A stretch of DNA of 64,000 nucleotides from JAUXFS01 sp050329575 (GTDB taxonomy: Bacteria > Pseudomonadota > Alphaproteobacteria > Rhodospirillales > Defluviicoccaceae): contig JBHJOP010000045.1 of the NCBI GenBank assembly GCA_050329575.1, forward strand, positions 1 through 64,000, written 5' to 3'. Under the pieces are notes generated by a model. The model did not search any database, was not told the origin of the DNA, and worked only from the letters and a program-made list of their open reading frames with translations. Within the stretch, counting starts at the first letter, position 1. The number at the start of each line of letters is the position of its first letter. Below are positions 28,669-37,370 of this stretch, piece after piece. Both the position numbers and the translations under genes were made by a program.

Positions 28669-28719
28669 CATTCTTTAATCAGTGTGTCGGTGCGGATTGT
28701 GTCGGTCGGTCCCGCAGCC

Positions 28720-28902
28720 TCACCGCTTGAACAGCGACTCGGCACCGTTTCGCGCCCGCTCCTTGACGGCGATGGCCTCGCGGGCCCGCGCGATCTCCGC
28801 CTCCATCTCGGCGATGTACTGCCGCAACGCCGCGACCGACATCGCGTCGAGATCCTTCACGGCCGGCTTCCGCCTTACGGGCTCGAGATCCTGGGGATCC
28901 AT
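28720..28902 (-). CDS. DUF1192 family small protein
   Basis: 60 aa: MDPQDLEPVRRKP, then AVKDLDAMSVAALRQYIAEM, EAEIARAREAIAVKERARNG and AESLFKR. This is the full DUF1192 pattern, a coiled-coil helix with a conserved LF-x-R end. The start at 28902 matches the family; an ATG further upstream adds an unrelated Arg-rich stretch. It is divergent from the quinone oxidoreductase gene and near the DUF1013 gene, an arrangement common in alphaproteobacteria. Function unknown. Confidence 0.88.
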   Translation of the reverse strand: MDPQDLEPVRRKPAVKDLDAMSVAALRQYIAEMEAEIARAREAIAVKERARNGAESLFKR

Positions 28903-28988
28903 GGCGCTGCCTCTCCTTGACCGGCGACGACGATGCATACTAGGCGTAGACGCCGCAACCGTCGAAGCGGCGAACACCGGAGGAGACG

Positions 28989-29999
28989 ATGACCGACCCG
29001 CTGCCCGCGACCATGGCCTGCATCGAGATCAGTGCCCCCGGGGGGCCCGAGGTGCTGCGGCGGTCGACCCGACCGGTGCCGAAGCCGCGACCGGACGAAG
29101 TGCTGGTGCGGGTGGCGGCGGCCGGCATCAACGGCCCCGACATCTATCAGCGCCAGGGCCTCTATCCCGCACCGCCGGGCGCTTCCGACCTGCCGGGGCT
29201 GGAGATCGCCGGCACCGTGGCGGCGGTCGGCGAGAATGCCGGCGCTTGGCGCATCGGCGACCGGGTGTGCGCACTGGTGACCGGCGGCGGCTACGCCGAG
29301 TACTGCACCGCCGCCGCATCCCACTGCCTGCCGATCCCGGACGGCCTCGATCCGGTGCAGGCGGCGGCCCTGCCCGAGACGTTCTTCACGGTGTGGAGCA
29401 ACGTCTTCGAGCGCGCCCGGATGGCCGCCGGCGAAACCCTGCTCGTGCACGGCGGCGGCGGCGGCATCGGCACCACCGCCATCCAACTGGCGCACGCTCT
29501 CGACCACCGGGTGTTCACCACCGAGGGCGGCGCCGCGAAATGCGCCGTGCTCGAACGTCTGGGTGCCGAACGGGCGATCGACTATGCCGCCGACGACTTC
29601 GTCACGGTCATCAAGGCGGCGACCGATGGCCGCGGCGTCGACGTCATCCTCGACATCGTCGGCGGCGACTACGTCCAGCGCAACATCGCCTGCCTCGCAC
29701 GCGACGGGCGGCTGGTCAACATCGCCTTCCGCAAGGGCAGCAAGGTGGAGATCGACCTGATGCCGGTGATGCTGAAGCGGCTCACCCTCACCGGCTCGAC
29801 CCTCCGGGTGCAGGCGCCGGAGCGCAAGGCGGCCATCGCTCGCGCCCTCCTCGAACGGGTGTGGCCGCTGATCGCGGCGGGCCGGATCGTCCCGCTCATC
29901 CATGCCCGGCTGCCGCTCGCCGACGCCGCCGAGGGCCACCGGATGATGGAAGCGGCGGCCCACGTCGGCAAAATCATGCTGCTCGCCGACAAGGTTTGA
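28989..29999 (+). CDS. NAD(P)H quinone oxidoreductase, zinc-independent MDR family
   Basis: 336 aa. The GroES-like N-terminal domain contains AGINGPDIYQRQGLYPAPPG, and the Rossmann motif is GGGGGIGTTAIQLAHAL. The catalytic and structural zinc ligands of alcohol dehydrogenases are absent. Overall pattern is that of the PIG3/QOR group (LPETFFTVWSNVF, RLVNIAFRKGSKVEIDL), which reduce quinones with NADPH. It starts at ATG 28989 after GGAGGAGAC, divergent from DUF1192 and 118 bp before the DUF1013 gene. Confidence 0.9.
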   Translation: MTDPLPATMACIEISAPGGPEVLRRSTRPVPKPRPDEVLVRVAAAGINGPDIYQRQGLYPAPPGASDLPGLEIAGTVAAVGENAGAWRIGDRVCALVTGGGYAEYCTAAASHCLPIPDGLDPVQAAALPETFFTVWSNVFERARMAAGETLLVHGGGGGIGTTAIQLAHALDHRVFTTEGGAAKCAVLERLGAERAIDYAADDFVTVIKAATDGRGVDVILDIVGGDYVQRNIACLARDGRLVNIAFRKGSKVEIDLMPVMLKRLTLTGSTLRVQAPERKAAIARALLERVWPLIAAGRIVPLIHARLPLADAAEGHRMMEAAAHVGKIMLLADKV

Positions 30000-30117
30000 C
30001 GCGGGGTGTCGGTGGTCTATAGTGACCGTGTCGACGCTGGGCCGCGTCGCTGATCGGGCCGGCGAATCCGCGCAGCACCGGGAACGTTGGTTCGCTCCCA
30101 GAAGACGGGAAGATGAC

Positions 30118-30690
30118 ATGTTACGTCCGCTCATGCCCAAGGCCACGGCCGTCTGGCTCGTCGAGAACACCGCCCTCACCTTCGAGCAGATCGCCGAGTT
30201 CTGCGGCCTGCACGCCCTCGAGGTGCAGGCGATCGCCGACGGCGAGGTGGCGATCGGCATGCAGGGAATCGATCCCGTCGCCGCCGGCGACCTGACCCAG
30301 GACGAGATCAACCGCTGCTCGGCCGATCCCGACGCGAAGCTGAGGCCGGCGGAGCGCCGAATCCCGATCCCGGAGGCGCGCCCCAAGGGCTCCCGCTATA
30401 CCCCGGTCGCCAAACGCGGCGACCGTCCCGACGCCATCGCTTGGCTGTTGAAGAACTACCCCGAACTGACCGATGCGCAGGTCTCCAAGCTGGTCGGCAC
30501 CACCAAGCCGACCATCGACAAGGTGCGCGACCGGACCCACTGGAACTCCCCCAACATCAAGCCGCGCAATCCGGTGAGCCTGGGTCTCTGCAGCGAGGCC
30601 GATCTGCAGAAGGAAGTCGACTTGGCGCGCGCGCGCGTCGGCACCGTCCACGGCGGCACGGCCCACGGCGGCACGGCCCACGGCGGCTGA
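30118..30690 (+). CDS. trcR: DUF1013 protein, TrcR-type cell-cycle regulator
   Basis: 190 aa. Conserved DUF1013 text: LMPKATAVWLVENTALTFEQ, IAEFCGLHALEVQAIADGEV and the second half, DAIAWLLKNYPELTDAQVSK, LVGTTKPTIDKVRDRTHWN and RNPVSLGLCSEADLQKEVD. Two helix-turn-helix-like segments are apparent. In Caulobacter this family includes TrcR, a cell-cycle transcription factor. The ATG at 30118 has GGGAAG upstream; 30133 is possible. The C terminus ends in a repeated HGGTA tail encoded by a 15-bp tandem repeat (30649-30687), which is not part of the family core. Confidence 0.85.
   Translation: MLRPLMPKATAVWLVENTALTFEQIAEFCGLHALEVQAIADGEVAIGMQGIDPVAAGDLTQDEINRCSADPDAKLRPAERRIPIPEARPKGSRYTPVAKRGDRPDAIAWLLKNYPELTDAQVSKLVGTTKPTIDKVRDRTHWNSPNIKPRNPVSLGLCSEADLQKEVDLARARVGTVHGGTAHGGTAHGG
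30649..30687. repeat. 15-bp tandem repeat at the 3' end of trcR
   Basis: CACGGCGGCACGGCC occurs twice in full and once as 9 bases, in frame, adding HGGTA units up to the stop codon. Confidence 0.9.
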
Positions 30691-30709
30691 GACCGTCCGC
30701 GGCGCGGCC

Positions 30710-31114
30710 TCACAGCCTCCCCATCTCCTCGTCCGCGCACGAATAGCCGAGCAGCGACAGGCCCTCTTCGAGGAAGTCGGCGAGCAGCGGGATGCCGAGC
30801 AGCGCTTCGGGGCGCCGCCGGTCCGCGTCTTCGAGCGCCGTCGACACGATCACCGGCCATTCCTCGGCGTCGTAGTCGCCGCGGCCGAGCCAGACCAGGG
30901 CCAGGACTTCGGCCGATTCGTCCTCGTTCAGCCCCTCGAGGCAGGCGCGGATCTCTTCGACGGTCGGGTCGTCCGGATAGTCGAACAGGATCTGACGGTC
31001 GGCGTCGTCGACCGGGTTGTCGCCCGGATCCGGGACCTCGGGCTCCATCTTGGCGTCGAACTCGCGGGCCTTGACGATCAGGTAGCAGAGCTTGTCCAGC
31101 GCAATCGTCAGCAT
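30710..31114 (-). CDS. DUF3775 family protein
   Basis: 134 aa acidic cytoplasmic protein. The family pattern is MLTIALDKLCYLIVKAREFD, then acidic text (EPEVPDPGDNPVDD), LFDYPDDPTVEEIRACLEGL and DESAEVLALVWLGRGDYD, ending HF-like LADFLEEGLSLLGYSC. The ATG at 31114 is preferred because AGGGTGAA precedes it; an ATG seven codons upstream (31135) lacks a ribosome site. Convergent with trcR. Function unknown. Confidence 0.85.
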   Translation of the reverse strand: MLTIALDKLCYLIVKAREFDAKMEPEVPDPGDNPVDDADRQILFDYPDDPTVEEIRACLEGLNEDESAEVLALVWLGRGDYDAEEWPVIVSTALEDADRRRPEALLGIPLLADFLEEGLSLLGYSCADEEMGRL

Positions 31115-31189
31115 GGCTTTCACCCTGGTTTCCATACGGAAATATGGGGTGCGCCGGCCCCGGCGGCAATCGCCGCCGGGGCGCCGCCG

Positions 31190-32746
31190 TCATCCGCCGA
31201 CATCGAACACGATGCCCTGGGCGAGCGGCAGCGTACGGGAGTAGTTGATGGTGTTGGTGGCCCGCCGCATGTAGGCCTTCCAGGCGTCGGAGCCGGCCTC
31301 GCGGCCGCCGCCGGTGTCCTTCTCGCCGCCGAAGGCGCCACCGATCTCGGCTCCCGACGGCCCGATGTTGACGTTGACGATGCCGCAGTCGCTGCCGTCG
31401 GCGGCAAGAAAAGCTTCCGCCTCGCGCAGGTCGGTGGTGAACACGCTGGAGGCCAGTCCCTGCGGCACGTCGTTGTGGAGACGGACGGCGTCGGCGAACG
31501 CGGCGTAGCGGAGCACGTAGAGGATCGGTGCGAAGGTCTCGTCGCGGACGACGGCGGTCTGATCCGGCATCTCGACGATCGCCGGACGCACATAGTAGGC
31601 CCCTGGCCGGCGATCGGAATGCACCCGCTCGCCGCCGAACACCGTCCCGCCGTCGGACGCCGCCGCGGCGAGCGCCGCCGCCATCCGCCGGTACGCGGCG
31701 CCGTCGATCAACGGCCCGACCAGGGTCCCGGCCTCCAGCGGATCGCCGATCCGCACCGACCCGTAGGCGACCTTCAGCCGACCGACCACCTCGTCATGGA
31801 TCTCCTCGTGGACGATCAGCCGGCGGAGCGACGTGCACCGCTGCCCGGTGGTGCCGACGGCGGCGAACACGATCGCGCGGACCGCCAAGTCGAGATCCGC
31901 CGACGGGGCGACGATCATGGCGTTGTTGCCGCCGAGCTCGAGCAGCGTGCGCCCGAAGCGGGCGGCGACGACCGGCGCCAGCGCGCGCCCCATGCGGCAG
32001 GAGCCGGTGGCGCTGACCAGCGGGATCCGGGGATCGGCCGCGAGCTGGCGGCCCGCCTCGCTTCCGCCGACGATCACGGCAAGCAGGCCGGCCGGCGCCT
32101 CGGCCTCGAAGCGCGCACGGGCCCGTTCGAACAGCGCGAGACAGGCGAGCGCGGTGAGCGGTGTCTTCTCTGACGGCTTCCAGACGACCGGATCGCCGCA
32201 CACCAGGGCGAGGGCGGCGTTCCACGCCCACACCGCGACCGGGAAGTTGAAGGCGGTGATCACGCCGACCGGCCCCAGCGGATGCCACGTCTCCATCATC
32301 CGGTGGCCGGGACGTTCGGAGGCGATGGTGAGCCCGTAGAGCTGGCGCGAAAGACCGACCGCGAAGTCGCAGATGTCGATCATCTCCTGCACTTCGCCTT
32401 CGCTCTCGGCGAGAATCTTGCCGCTCTCGATGGTGACCAGGCGCGCCAGCGCCCTCCGATGGGTCCGAAGCTCGTCGGCGAGCAGCCGGATCAACGCGCC
32501 CCGCCGCGGTGCCGGCACCCGTCGCCAGGTCCGGAAGGCGGCCTCGGCTCCGGCGATGGCGGCGTCGATGTCGGCCTCGCCGGCGACGGCGACGTGGGCG
32601 ATCTCGCCGCCGTCGATCGGCGTCGACACCACCAGCCCCGGACCCGACGGCGGCGGGACCGTGACCCCGAGATCGCTCAGCACCCGGCCGACCCCGTGAC
32701 CCCGCTCGGGATGGTCGGCGGCATCGGTTGTGTGACGTCCACTCAT
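31190..32746 (-). CDS. Aldehyde dehydrogenase, ALDH7 type (alpha-aminoadipic semialdehyde / piperideine-6-carboxylate dehydrogenase)
   Basis: 518 aa NAD-dependent dehydrogenase. Active-site Glu lies in LLELGGNNAMIV and the nucleophilic Cys in VGTTGQRCTSLRRL, the pattern of the ALDH7/antiquitin group acting in lysine breakdown (Pcd/AmaB). Cofactor region: GVITAFNFPVAVWAWN and WKPSEKTPLT. The C-terminal text GAFGGEKDTGGGREAGSDAW is diagnostic. Two polar-amino-acid-type binding proteins lie just upstream on the same strand, which would fit lysine or related amine use, though no lysine catabolic gene is adjacent. Confidence 0.9.
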   Translation of the reverse strand: MSGRHTTDAADHPERGHGVGRVLSDLGVTVPPPSGPGLVVSTPIDGGEIAHVAVAGEADIDAAIAGAEAAFRTWRRVPAPRRGALIRLLADELRTHRRALARLVTIESGKILAESEGEVQEMIDICDFAVGLSRQLYGLTIASERPGHRMMETWHPLGPVGVITAFNFPVAVWAWNAALALVCGDPVVWKPSEKTPLTALACLALFERARARFEAEAPAGLLAVIVGGSEAGRQLAADPRIPLVSATGSCRMGRALAPVVAARFGRTLLELGGNNAMIVAPSADLDLAVRAIVFAAVGTTGQRCTSLRRLIVHEEIHDEVVGRLKVAYGSVRIGDPLEAGTLVGPLIDGAAYRRMAAALAAAASDGGTVFGGERVHSDRRPGAYYVRPAIVEMPDQTAVVRDETFAPILYVLRYAAFADAVRLHNDVPQGLASSVFTTDLREAEAFLAADGSDCGIVNVNIGPSGAEIGGAFGGEKDTGGGREAGSDAWKAYMRRATNTINYSRTLPLAQGIVFDVGG

Positions 32747-32814
32747 CTACGGATCCCCGTTACAAGGGGGTTGGACGACCCGTCGACCGGTTGCCGGATC
32801 GAGCCCGAACCTCC

Positions 32815-33633
32815 CTACTCGACCAGGTCGAGGCCGAACCAGGTGAGCGACAGCCGCGAGAGCGTTCCGTCCGAACGCATGGCGTCGACGACGCGGGCGA
32901 CCTCCGCGGCGAACGTCGGATCGCCCTTGTCGATGGCGACGGCGAGCGGCTCGAAGAACAGGAAGCCGGGAACCGTCTTGAGCGGCAGCCCGGCGTCGAT
33001 CGCCGCCTGGGCCTGGTCGAGCGACGTGACAACCGCGTCGAGCCTGGCCCCGTCGCCCTCGGCGAGCGCCGCCAGCGCGGCACGGTTGTCCGGAAAGACG
33101 CGCACAACCGGCGATTCGACCAGATAGGCGAGCGGTCGCCCCTCACCGGAGAGGCTCAGGTCCTGGTCGAGATAGCGCTCGTAGGTCGTGTCGGCCTTGA
33201 CGCCGACGGTCCTCCCGGAAGCATCGGCCGGCTCGCGGATGGTCGCATTGTCGTTGTGGACCACCAGGGTGGCCGGCGACAACCGATAGACGACGGGAAA
33301 ATCGAGGACCGCCTCGCGTTCGGCGGTCGGCGTCATCGACACCACCGCCAGGTCCCAGCGCCGCGCCCAGCCGCCGGCCAGGATCTCCTGCCAGTCCGGG
33401 GTCACGAACGCGATGTCGAGGCCGAACCGGCGGGCGATCTCGGCGGCGACCTCGATGTCGAAGCCCACCAGCCTGCCCTCCGCGTCCCGAGCCGACTGCG
33501 GCAAGGTGTCCGGCATCGCCGCAGCGACCAGCGTCCCGCGCGCCGCGGCCCGCTCCAGCACCCCCTGTGCCGCTGCCGGCGCGCCCAGAAGCAGGCAGGC
33601 CGCCGCGACAACCACTCCCAGCCTGGCAACCAT
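32815..33633 (-). CDS. Periplasmic amino-acid-type solute-binding protein (copy 1)
   Basis: 272 aa SBP family 3 protein with signal peptide (1-23, VVVAAACLLLGAPAAAQ). Lobe signatures: GVLERAAARGTLVAAAMPDT, GFDIEVAEIARRFGLDIAF-type text, and DLAVVSMTPTAEREAVLDFP. It matches polar amino acid ABC transporter binding proteins, but no permease or ATPase gene is in the window. It is a tandem paralogue of the gene just upstream (33690-34520) with stretches of almost identical DNA. Confidence 0.85.
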   Translation of the reverse strand: MVARLGVVVAAACLLLGAPAAAQGVLERAAARGTLVAAAMPDTLPQSARDAEGRLVGFDIEVAAEIARRFGLDIAFVTPDWQEILAGGWARRWDLAVVSMTPTAEREAVLDFPVVYRLSPATLVVHNDNATIREPADASGRTVGVKADTTYERYLDQDLSLSGEGRPLAYLVESPVVRVFPDNRAALAALAEGDGARLDAVVTSLDQAQAAIDAGLPLKTVPGFLFFEPLAVAIDKGDPTFAAEVARVVDAMRSDGTLSRLSLTWFGLDLVE

Positions 33634-33689
33634 CCGCGTTCCTTCCCGTCCTGCTTGCCGTCACCCGCCCCCGGTCCGCCGTCGCCGAC

Positions 33690-34520
33690 TCACGGCCCCA
33701 CCGCTTGGCTGAGGTCGGTGCCGAACCACTTCACCGACAGCGCCGCGAGCGTGCCGTCGCCGCTCATCCGCAACACCGCGTCCTCGACCGCGCGGGCGAA
33801 GCGGGGATCGCCCTTGTCGACGGCGACCGCGACCGGCTCGGTGAACAGGGAACCGGGCAGCACCCGCACGGGCAGCCGGTCGACGACGGCCTGGCGAGCG
33901 GCGGCGAACGTCACCGCCGCGGCCTCCAGCTCGACGCCGTCGCCCTTGGCGAGCGCCAGCAGCGCCTCGTCCTTGCCGGTGTAGCGCCGGATCACCGGAT
34001 TGCGGATGCGAAAGGTCGGTTGCTCGCGACCCATGAAGACGCCGAGGGTCCCCTCCAGATACGCCTCCTGGGTGGTGTCCTTCTTGACGCCGACGACCTT
34101 GCCGGACGCGTCCTCGGGAGCGAGGATCTCCAGGTTGTCCTTGTGGACCGCCAGAACGGCGACGTCGTGTCGGTAGACCACCGGGAAATCGAGGGTGGCG
34201 GCGCGTTCGGCGGTTGGCGTCATCGACACCACCGCCAGGTCCCAGCGCCGCGCCCAGCCGCCGGCCAGGATCTCCTGCCAGCCCGGGGTCACGAACGCGA
34301 TCTCCAGGCCGAGCCGGCGGGCGATCTCCTCCGCCACCTCGATGTCGAAGCCGATCAGCCTGCCCTCCGCGTCGCGCGCCGCCTGCGGGAGGGTATCGGG
34401 CATCGCCGCGGCGACCAGCGTCCCGCGCGCCGCGGCCCGCTCCAAAACCCCCTGCGCCGCCGCCGGGGCGCTCAGCAGCAGGCAGGCCACGGCCAGCCAG
34501 GCCCCCAGTCTCGCGATCAT
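33690..34520 (-). CDS. Periplasmic amino-acid-type solute-binding protein (copy 2)
   Basis: 276 aa. The start at ATG 34520 gives a signal peptide (MIARLGAWLAVACLLLSAPA-AAQ). Same fold and text as copy 1: GVLERAAARGTLVAAAMPDT, FDIEVAEEIARRLGLEIAF and DLAVVSMTPTAERAATLDFP. The second lobe diverges (IRRYTGKDEALLALAKGDGV against VRVFPDNRAALAALAEGDGA), so ligands may differ. Fifty-six base pairs separate it from copy 1. No transporter partners are adjacent. Confidence 0.85.
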   Translation of the reverse strand: MIARLGAWLAVACLLLSAPAAAQGVLERAAARGTLVAAAMPDTLPQAARDAEGRLIGFDIEVAEEIARRLGLEIAFVTPGWQEILAGGWARRWDLAVVSMTPTAERAATLDFPVVYRHDVAVLAVHKDNLEILAPEDASGKVVGVKKDTTQEAYLEGTLGVFMGREQPTFRIRNPVIRRYTGKDEALLALAKGDGVELEAAAVTFAAARQAVVDRLPVRVLPGSLFTEPVAVAVDKGDPRFARAVEDAVLRMSGDGTLAALSVKWFGTDLSQAVGP

Positions 34521-34570
34521 CACCCCTCCACGTTGTCCCGATGCCTTCGCTCTTTGCGAGGGGCTGTTTG

Positions 34571-35125
34571 TCACGGTGCCGGCGGGGACGCAAGTCCGCC
34601 GCTGCCGACGGCAACCGCGAAATCGCCCCTCACGCGCTCGAAGATGCGGGCGACGATCCAGCGCCGGCCGGCGGCGGCGGCGGCGGCGATGGCGACCGTG
34701 GACGCGACGTAGACGACGAGCGTGCGGCCGAACGCCGCCCAGTCGCAATCGGCGTCGGCGAAGAACAGGACGACGCTCCACACGGACGGCAGCATGAGGA
34801 TCGTCGCCAGCACCCGGGCGAGGACCTGCCGGCGCAGTCGATCGACATCGGCGAGCAGGGCCTCCACGCGGCCGAAATGGCGCTCGAGGGCGGTTCCGTC
34901 GCCGACACCGCTCTCGGCGACGAAGGTCACGGTATCGCCGTCGAACTGGATCACGGTGCGGGCGAACAGCGGCGTGCCCTCGCCCGAATGCTCGGGCGTC
35001 GTCACCACGGCCCCGCCGTCGGCGAACATCGCGGTCAAGGTCCGTAGCCGCTGCAACAGGCCGCTGCCGAGCGGCCGCGACCCGGCATCACCGCCGAACG
35101 CCGCCGGGTCCGCCACCGCCGTCAC
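34571..35125 (-). CDS. Unrecognised membrane protein of a three-gene cassette (gene C)
   Basis: 184 aa. Soluble N-terminal half (FADGGAVVTTPEHSGEGTPL, ARTVIQFDGDTVTFVAESGV), a helical stretch (HFGRVEALLADVDRLRRQVL), then two membrane helices (ARVLATILMLPSVWSVVLFF and TLVVYVASTVAIAAAAAAG) and a cationic segment. The motif TVIQ-[FL]-DGD is shared with the next gene upstream. The ATG overlaps that gene's stop (ATGA), so the two are coupled. I do not recognise the family. Confidence 0.65.
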   Translation of the reverse strand: MTAVADPAAFGGDAGSRPLGSGLLQRLRTLTAMFADGGAVVTTPEHSGEGTPLFARTVIQFDGDTVTFVAESGVGDGTALERHFGRVEALLADVDRLRRQVLARVLATILMLPSVWSVVLFFADADCDWAAFGRTLVVYVASTVAIAAAAAAGRRWIVARIFERVRGDFAVAVGSGGLASPPAP

Positions 35126-35964
35126 CGCCCGCGAGGGTGCGAGGAGCCGGGTCTCAGCGCTGCGAGCGGAGTCCTGCGGCGGCCGAGCAGGGCCCCGAAC
35201 GATCCCAGGAACACCGCCACGGTGTTCGCCATCACCCCCCAGAAGCGAACCGAGATGTCGACGCTCCGTTCATGGACGTCGAAGAGGTGGCGCTTGTCCG
35301 GCGCGGTGTAGGCGCTCTGGATGCGGGTGATCACGTCGCCGTCGAGCTGGATGACCGTCTGCATCACCACCTTCTCGACCCCGATCTCCCAGATCTTGCG
35401 GAGCAGGGTCCGATCGTCGGGTCCGAGCGGGATCGCCGTTCGCGACCCCGTCGTCACCAGGGTGCTGTTGATGTGCCGGCGGGTCTGGCCGTAGATGCCG
35501 CCCGCCTCCAGGGTCCCCTTGATGCGCGAGAGCAGATTCTTGATCTGGTCGGAGTTGCGGGCGATTCGCACGAGAACGATCCGGTCGTCCGGCAGCAGGT
35601 CGGCAAGCTCGTTCTGAGCGGCGACCGAAGCGTCTCGCAGGCGATCGAAGGTCTCGACCGACACCGAGAGGCTCCCGAACGACAACGGCGTCGACGGCCA
35701 CTCCCTCAGCGGCCGGCCGAGATCCGGGGAATCGGTGCCGAAAGCGTATCCGATCGGGATGCCGAGGCGTTGCAGCTCGGCCGCGTAGGTCTGGGCGATG
35801 TCGACGAGCGCATTGGCCGGATCCGGCATCTTGCGCGCGGTCATGGTGTCCTTGACGACCGTGTTGATCTCGAGGTTGAACAGATCCTCGGCGATGGTTA
35901 TCAGGCTGTCGCGGAGATCGATCATGGCGATGCCGGGGTCGACGAACGGGTTGCGGAGCGGCAA
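35122..35964 (-). CDS. Unrecognised membrane-anchored protein of a three-gene cassette (gene B)
   Basis: 280 aa (267 from ATG 35925, MIDLRDSLITIAEDLF). Mixed alpha/beta soluble domain with LPDDRIVLVRIARNSDQIKN, RRHINSTLVTTGSRTAIPLG and VVMQTVIQLDGDVITRIQSA. One C-terminal membrane helix (FWGVMANTVAVFLGSFGALL) is followed by an Arg-rich tail. It lies between genes A and C, overlapping C by 4 bp and 21 bp after A. No family recognised. Confidence 0.65.
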   Translation of the reverse strand: MPLRNPFVDPGIAMIDLRDSLITIAEDLFNLEINTVVKDTMTARKMPDPANALVDIAQTYAAELQRLGIPIGYAFGTDSPDLGRPLREWPSTPLSFGSLSVSVETFDRLRDASVAAQNELADLLPDDRIVLVRIARNSDQIKNLLSRIKGTLEAGGIYGQTRRHINSTLVTTGSRTAIPLGPDDRTLLRKIWEIGVEKVVMQTVIQLDGDVITRIQSAYTAPDKRHLFDVHERSVDISVRFWGVMANTVAVFLGSFGALLGRRRTPLAALRPGSSHPRGR

Positions 35965-35985
35965 TCGCGGGACGGGCCGCGACGG

Positions 35986-36312
35986 CTAAGCCGGCGGGCG
36001 GGGCGGTGGGGATTCGCTCGCATAACGCTCGATCCTGTCGCCGATTCGCTCGGCGAGATCGACCAACGATCTGATGTTGGAGGCGACGACCTGCCGGGCA
36101 TTGATGACCTGCTGGTTGTGGAACTCGCGAGTCGAGGCCAGCTCGCCGGTGATGAACGCCGTGTCGATGGTGGTGGTGATGTCACCGTCGATCAGGTCCA
36201 TTTCGCTCTTGATCACCTTGTTGCCGGCCTGGTCGACGACGACCGTCTCGACGGTGAGGGTCTTCAATCGGTCCAGGATCTGGATGACCCTGTCGAGGAT
36301 CGGATTCGCCAT
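35986..36312 (-). CDS. Unrecognised small soluble protein of a three-gene cassette (gene A)
   Basis: 108 aa, no membrane helix. Short beta-rich segment (LKTLTVETVVVDQAGNKVIK, EMDLIDGDITTTIDTAFITG) then a long helix (REFHNQQVINARQVVASNIR, SLVDLAERIGDRIERYA) and a Pro-rich end. It carries the same DGD-x-x-T feature as genes B and C. First gene of the cassette; divergent from the lipoprotein gene at 36575. Function unknown. Confidence 0.65.
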   Translation of the reverse strand: MANPILDRVIQILDRLKTLTVETVVVDQAGNKVIKSEMDLIDGDITTTIDTAFITGELASTREFHNQQVINARQVVASNIRSLVDLAERIGDRIERYASESPPPRPPA

Positions 36313-36574
36313 GATTGGTCTCCCGGCCACGCGGGGCGTCCGCGAAAGCGACCACGCCGCACCCCCGCACTGGCGGGAACGGTACAGCGTTTGTCTTCCC
36401 GGCGGCAAGACGGATGGACCGGTCGTGCCATCCGGTCTCGTCCCGCGGGCTGGAACCGTCGCCGCCGGCTGCGGTGCATCTTGCGGTGGCGTAGGACAAT
36501 GGGCACAATCTTCCCCATCAGGGCCATCGACCGCCGGACGACCGGTCCGCCGGTCGATGGGAGACAGGGAGGAC

Positions 36575-37030
36575 ATGATGAGGCTTCGCGTTGGTCACGG
36601 AGCGGCGAGGCGTCTCTCGGTCGCCGCGGGAGCGGTGCTTCTGTCGTTGATCGTCGTCGGATGCGACACCGTGACCCGGCCGGCGACCGGCAGCGAGGAG
36701 CCGTTGCAGACCGGCGTCCATATTCCGGCCGAGTGCGTGGACACGGCGATGATCGGCGCCGCATCCGGTGTCTATGGCGACACCAACGCCTGCCTCGGCG
36801 ATCAGCCGGCGTTGCGGGATCGGGCGCGGGACGCGGGACAGCGGAACTGTGCCGAGCTGTGCCAGGCGATGTCCTGCAAGCCGACCAAACTCGCCTTTCC
36901 GTCGTCCCCGCAAGCGATCTGCACCGGCCGCAACTTCAACACCGCCCTGTCCTACGGGGTCGCCACCACCGGCCGCTTCGTCTGCCGCTGCGTCATCCCC
37001 GATGCACTGATGTCGGGCTCCGAAGGGTAG
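36575..37030 (+). CDS. Cysteine-rich lipoprotein of unknown function
   Basis: 151 aa. Lipobox LIVVGC about residue 32 after a hydrophobic stretch (RLSVAAGAVLLSLIVVGC), so the mature protein is lipid-anchored. The rest holds eight or more Cys in small groups (ECVDTA, NACLGD, NCAELCQAMSCK, ICTG, VCRCVIP), likely paired in disulfides. ATG 36575 follows AGGGAGGA. A terminator follows at 37075. It is divergent from the three-gene cassette and might be functionally linked, but nothing shows it. Confidence 0.75.
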   Translation: MMRLRVGHGAARRLSVAAGAVLLSLIVVGCDTVTRPATGSEEPLQTGVHIPAECVDTAMIGAASGVYGDTNACLGDQPALRDRARDAGQRNCAELCQAMSCKPTKLAFPSSPQAICTGRNFNTALSYGVATTGRFVCRCVIPDALMSGSEG

Positions 37031-37370
37031 CGCCCGCCACCCGTCCGCAGCGCGCTTCGAGACCGCACGAAAAGGAGGGTCCGCGGCGGATCGCGGACCC
37101 TCGAGGTTTTCCCGGGTCTGGAAACATGGCATGTGGCATCCCGGGCGCAGATCCGATGGCCGGGTCGCGGCCAAAGGGGGCGGGAACCGAGGACGCCGAC
37201 GGCAGTGTCGCAAGTTCGATGCCAAGTCCGGTTCGCCGATCGGGGTCCGCTGGTCGAAGCCCGATGATCGGTCGGTCGGCCCGTCGGCGGGGCGAGCTGA
37301 TCCGGGGTCGTCGGCGGTGTCGAAGCGCCCTATAGTGGCCGCTGGCGGGGTCCTCACTGGCGGCGCGGCG
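37031..37370. other. Intergenic region between lipoprotein and pcm
   Basis: 340 bp. It contains the terminator at 37075-37112. A likely -10 element (TATAGT) lies near 37331, about 35 bp before the pcm start, without a clear -35. The frame stays open through most of it on the plus strand but without family-like sequence, so no gene is called. Confidence 0.45.
37075..37112 (+). terminator. Rho-independent terminator
   Basis: Eleven-base-pair stem GAGGGTCCGCG / CGCGGACCCTC with a 6-base loop, followed by GAGGTTTT. It ends the lipoprotein transcript. Confidence 0.7.
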
